NCBI GenBank assembly: GCA_030917225.1
Contig: JAUPVD010000403.1
Coordinates: 1 to 7,535, forward strand
Origin: Pseudomonadota bacterium
GTDB taxonomy: Bacteria; Pseudomonadota; Gammaproteobacteria; Burkholderiales; Rhodocyclaceae
Length of the DNA: 7,535 nucleotides
Direction of reading: 5' to 3'
The translations under genes and the position numbers were made by a program. The notes under the pieces were generated by a model that made no database searches, had not been told where the DNA came from, and saw nothing but the letters and a program-made list of their open reading frames with translations. Of the stretch, positions 6,748 through 7,535 are shown in pieces; positions within the stretch are counted from its first letter, which is position 1, and every line of letters begins with the position of its first letter.

Positions 6748-6843
6748 ACCACGGCGCACACGGCGGGCACGGCGACAAAAAATCAAAAAGCGCGCTACCT
6801 GAAGGTTCTTGCCTTCGCCGTGTTCGCTGTGCACGCCGTGGTT
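6747..6843. repeat. Imperfect inverted repeat of 9-bp-spaced CACGGCG units
   Basis: The left arm (6747-6775) carries CACGGCG at 6750, 6759 and 6768. The right arm (6815-6843) carries the complement CGCCGTG at 6816 and 6834, with a one-base variant CGCTGTG at 6825, also 9 bp apart. The arms match at 24 of 29 positions, starting with perfect ends AACCACGGCG and CGCCGTGGTT. Three of the five mismatches would be G-U pairs in RNA, so the transcript can form a long hairpin with a loop of about 39 nt containing an A-rich run. Its architecture recalls the dispersed AACCACGGAG-type palindromes I know from many bacterial genomes. It fills almost all of the cobT-cobS gap and extends into the predicted cobS start codon. 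Confidence 0.85.
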
Positions 6844-7535
6844 AAAAATCTCCTTATCCGCGAGCTGGAATACTTCTTCGGCGCCGTGCGCTTCTTCACG
6901 CGGCTGCCGGTACCCGGCTGGGTCGGGCATTCGGCGGAGGCGCTCAACCATTCGGCGCGCTATTTCACGCTGGTCGGCCTGATCGTCGGATTGATCGGCG
7001 CGCTGGTCTTCGCGCTCACTTCCTTCTTCTTTCCGAAGACGCTGGCCGTGCTGCTGGCGATGGCCGCCACCATTCTCGTCACCGGCGCCTTCCACGAAGA
7101 CGGCTGGGCCGACATGGTCGACGGTTTCGGCGGCGGCTGGACGCGCGAACGAACGCTGGAAATCATGAAGGACTCACGCATCGGCAGTTACGGCGCCATC
7201 GCACTGGTCCTGCTGCTGCTTGCCAAGTTCATGGCCTTGGTCGAACTCGACATGCTGCTGATCGCGCCGGCACTGATTGCCGGCCATGCGCTGTCGCGGC
7301 TGTGCGCCACCTCGGTGATGCACTTCCTCGACTACGCCCGCGACGAAGGCAAGGCCAAACCACTGGCCACGCGCATCTCGCTCGGCGAACTGGCCGTGGC
7401 CGGTTTCTTTGGCCTCATCGCGCTGGTACTGCTGCCACCGCTGTCGGTCATCACCGGCGTGCTGCTGGCCGCCGCCGCCACCGCTTATCTGACGCGCAAG
7501 TTCCATCGCCGGCTGGGCGGCTATACCGGCGACTG
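6838..7535 (+). CDS. cobS: Adenosylcobinamide-GDP ribazoletransferase (cobalamin synthase), partial at the right edge
   Basis: Polytopic inner-membrane enzyme that joins adenosyl-GDP-cobinamide to alpha-ribazole or its phosphate, the joining step of B12 synthesis. The first 232 residues are present and the gene continues past the window. Family features in order are RELEYFFGAVRFFTRLPVP near the N-terminus, hydrophobic helices from about 43, the acidic FHEDGWADMVDGFGGG (85-100), KDSRIGSYG, and GGYTGDC at the edge. The acidic residues Glu87, Asp88, Asp92 and Asp95 are intact. No ATG lies near the homologous start. GTG 6838 is chosen because it lies a few codons before RELEYFF, but it has no Shine-Dalgarno sequence. 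GTG 6829 and 6820, also in frame, are alternatives. All three lie in the right arm of the inverted repeat. In the Pseudomonas nomenclature this is CobV. The identity is firm; the start is not. Confidence 0.96.
   Translation, partial: MVKNLLIRELEYFFGAVRFFTRLPVPGWVGHSAEALNHSARYFTLVGLIVGLIGALVFALTSFFFPKTLAVLLAMAATILVTGAFHEDGWADMVDGFGGGWTRERTLEIMKDSRIGSYGAIALVLLLLAKFMALVELDMLLIAPALIAGHALSRLCATSVMHFLDYARDEGKAKPLATRISLGELAVAGFFGLIALVLLPPLSVITGVLLAAAATAYLTRKFHRRLGGYTGD

Noticed and set aside
6750..6774. CRISPR-like or tandem-repeat array (CACGGCG every 9 bp)
   Set aside because: There are only three units per arm with 2-bp spacers, and the arms are inverted relative to each other. This is a palindromic element, not a CRISPR array.
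6744..6845. 33-codon frame starting at the ATGA overlap with the cobT stop
   Set aside because: It is made almost entirely of translated repeat arms (His/Gly-rich, then Arg-rich), and cobS uses another frame. It is most likely not a gene.
5671..7095. Long minus-strand open frame opposite cobT and cobS
   Set aside because: It covers two confirmed genes in antisense, has a biased Gln/Arg/Gly composition and shows no motif.

Overview
This window looks like part of the chromosome of a GC-rich betaproteobacterium, most likely in or near the Rhodocyclaceae (Dechloromonas/Azonexus-like). That placement is inferred from codon use, the style of the cobalamin proteins and the gene order; no marker gene here fixes the taxon. 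It is a late-stage cobalamin (vitamin B12) assembly locus with a signalling/membrane gene block embedded in it.

Layout. Positions 1-98 (minus) hold the 5' end of cbiB/cobD, which runs off the left edge. It diverges from cobQ (231-1691, plus) across a 132-bp promoter region. Five minus-strand genes then face cobQ. In transcription order they are cobU (5621-5076), a small cytoplasmic histidine kinase (5038-4430), a CheY-like receiver with TPR-like repeats (4419-3058), a 68-residue unknown protein (3011-2805) and a four-helix membrane protein with a coiled coil and two zinc ribbons (2754-1708). Gaps between them are 37, 10, 46 and 50 nt and no intrinsic terminator is apparent, so they may be one transcript led by cobU. 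The last gene converges on cobQ with 16 bp between stop codons. From 5686 the plus strand carries cobT (5686-6747) and cobS (6838 to the right edge).

How the genes work together. CobQ amidates adenosylcobyrinic acid a,c-diamide to adenosylcobyric acid. CbiB attaches the aminopropanol arm. CobU phosphorylates and guanylylates the product to adenosyl-GDP-cobinamide. CobT activates the lower-ligand base, and CobS joins the two halves. The window therefore covers amidation plus almost all of nucleotide-loop assembly. The final phosphatase (CobC type) and a B12 riboswitch are not seen.

The most unusual points are a 97-bp imperfect inverted repeat built from 9-bp-spaced CACGGCG units, which fills the cobT-cobS junction and appears to contain the GTG start codon of cobS; the two-component/TPR/zinc-ribbon block placed directly behind cobU; and the compact 64-bp cobU-cobT divergent region with overlapping promoter-like elements. 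No RNA gene, CRISPR array or insertion sequence was found, and no gene-free stretch exceeds 300 bases.
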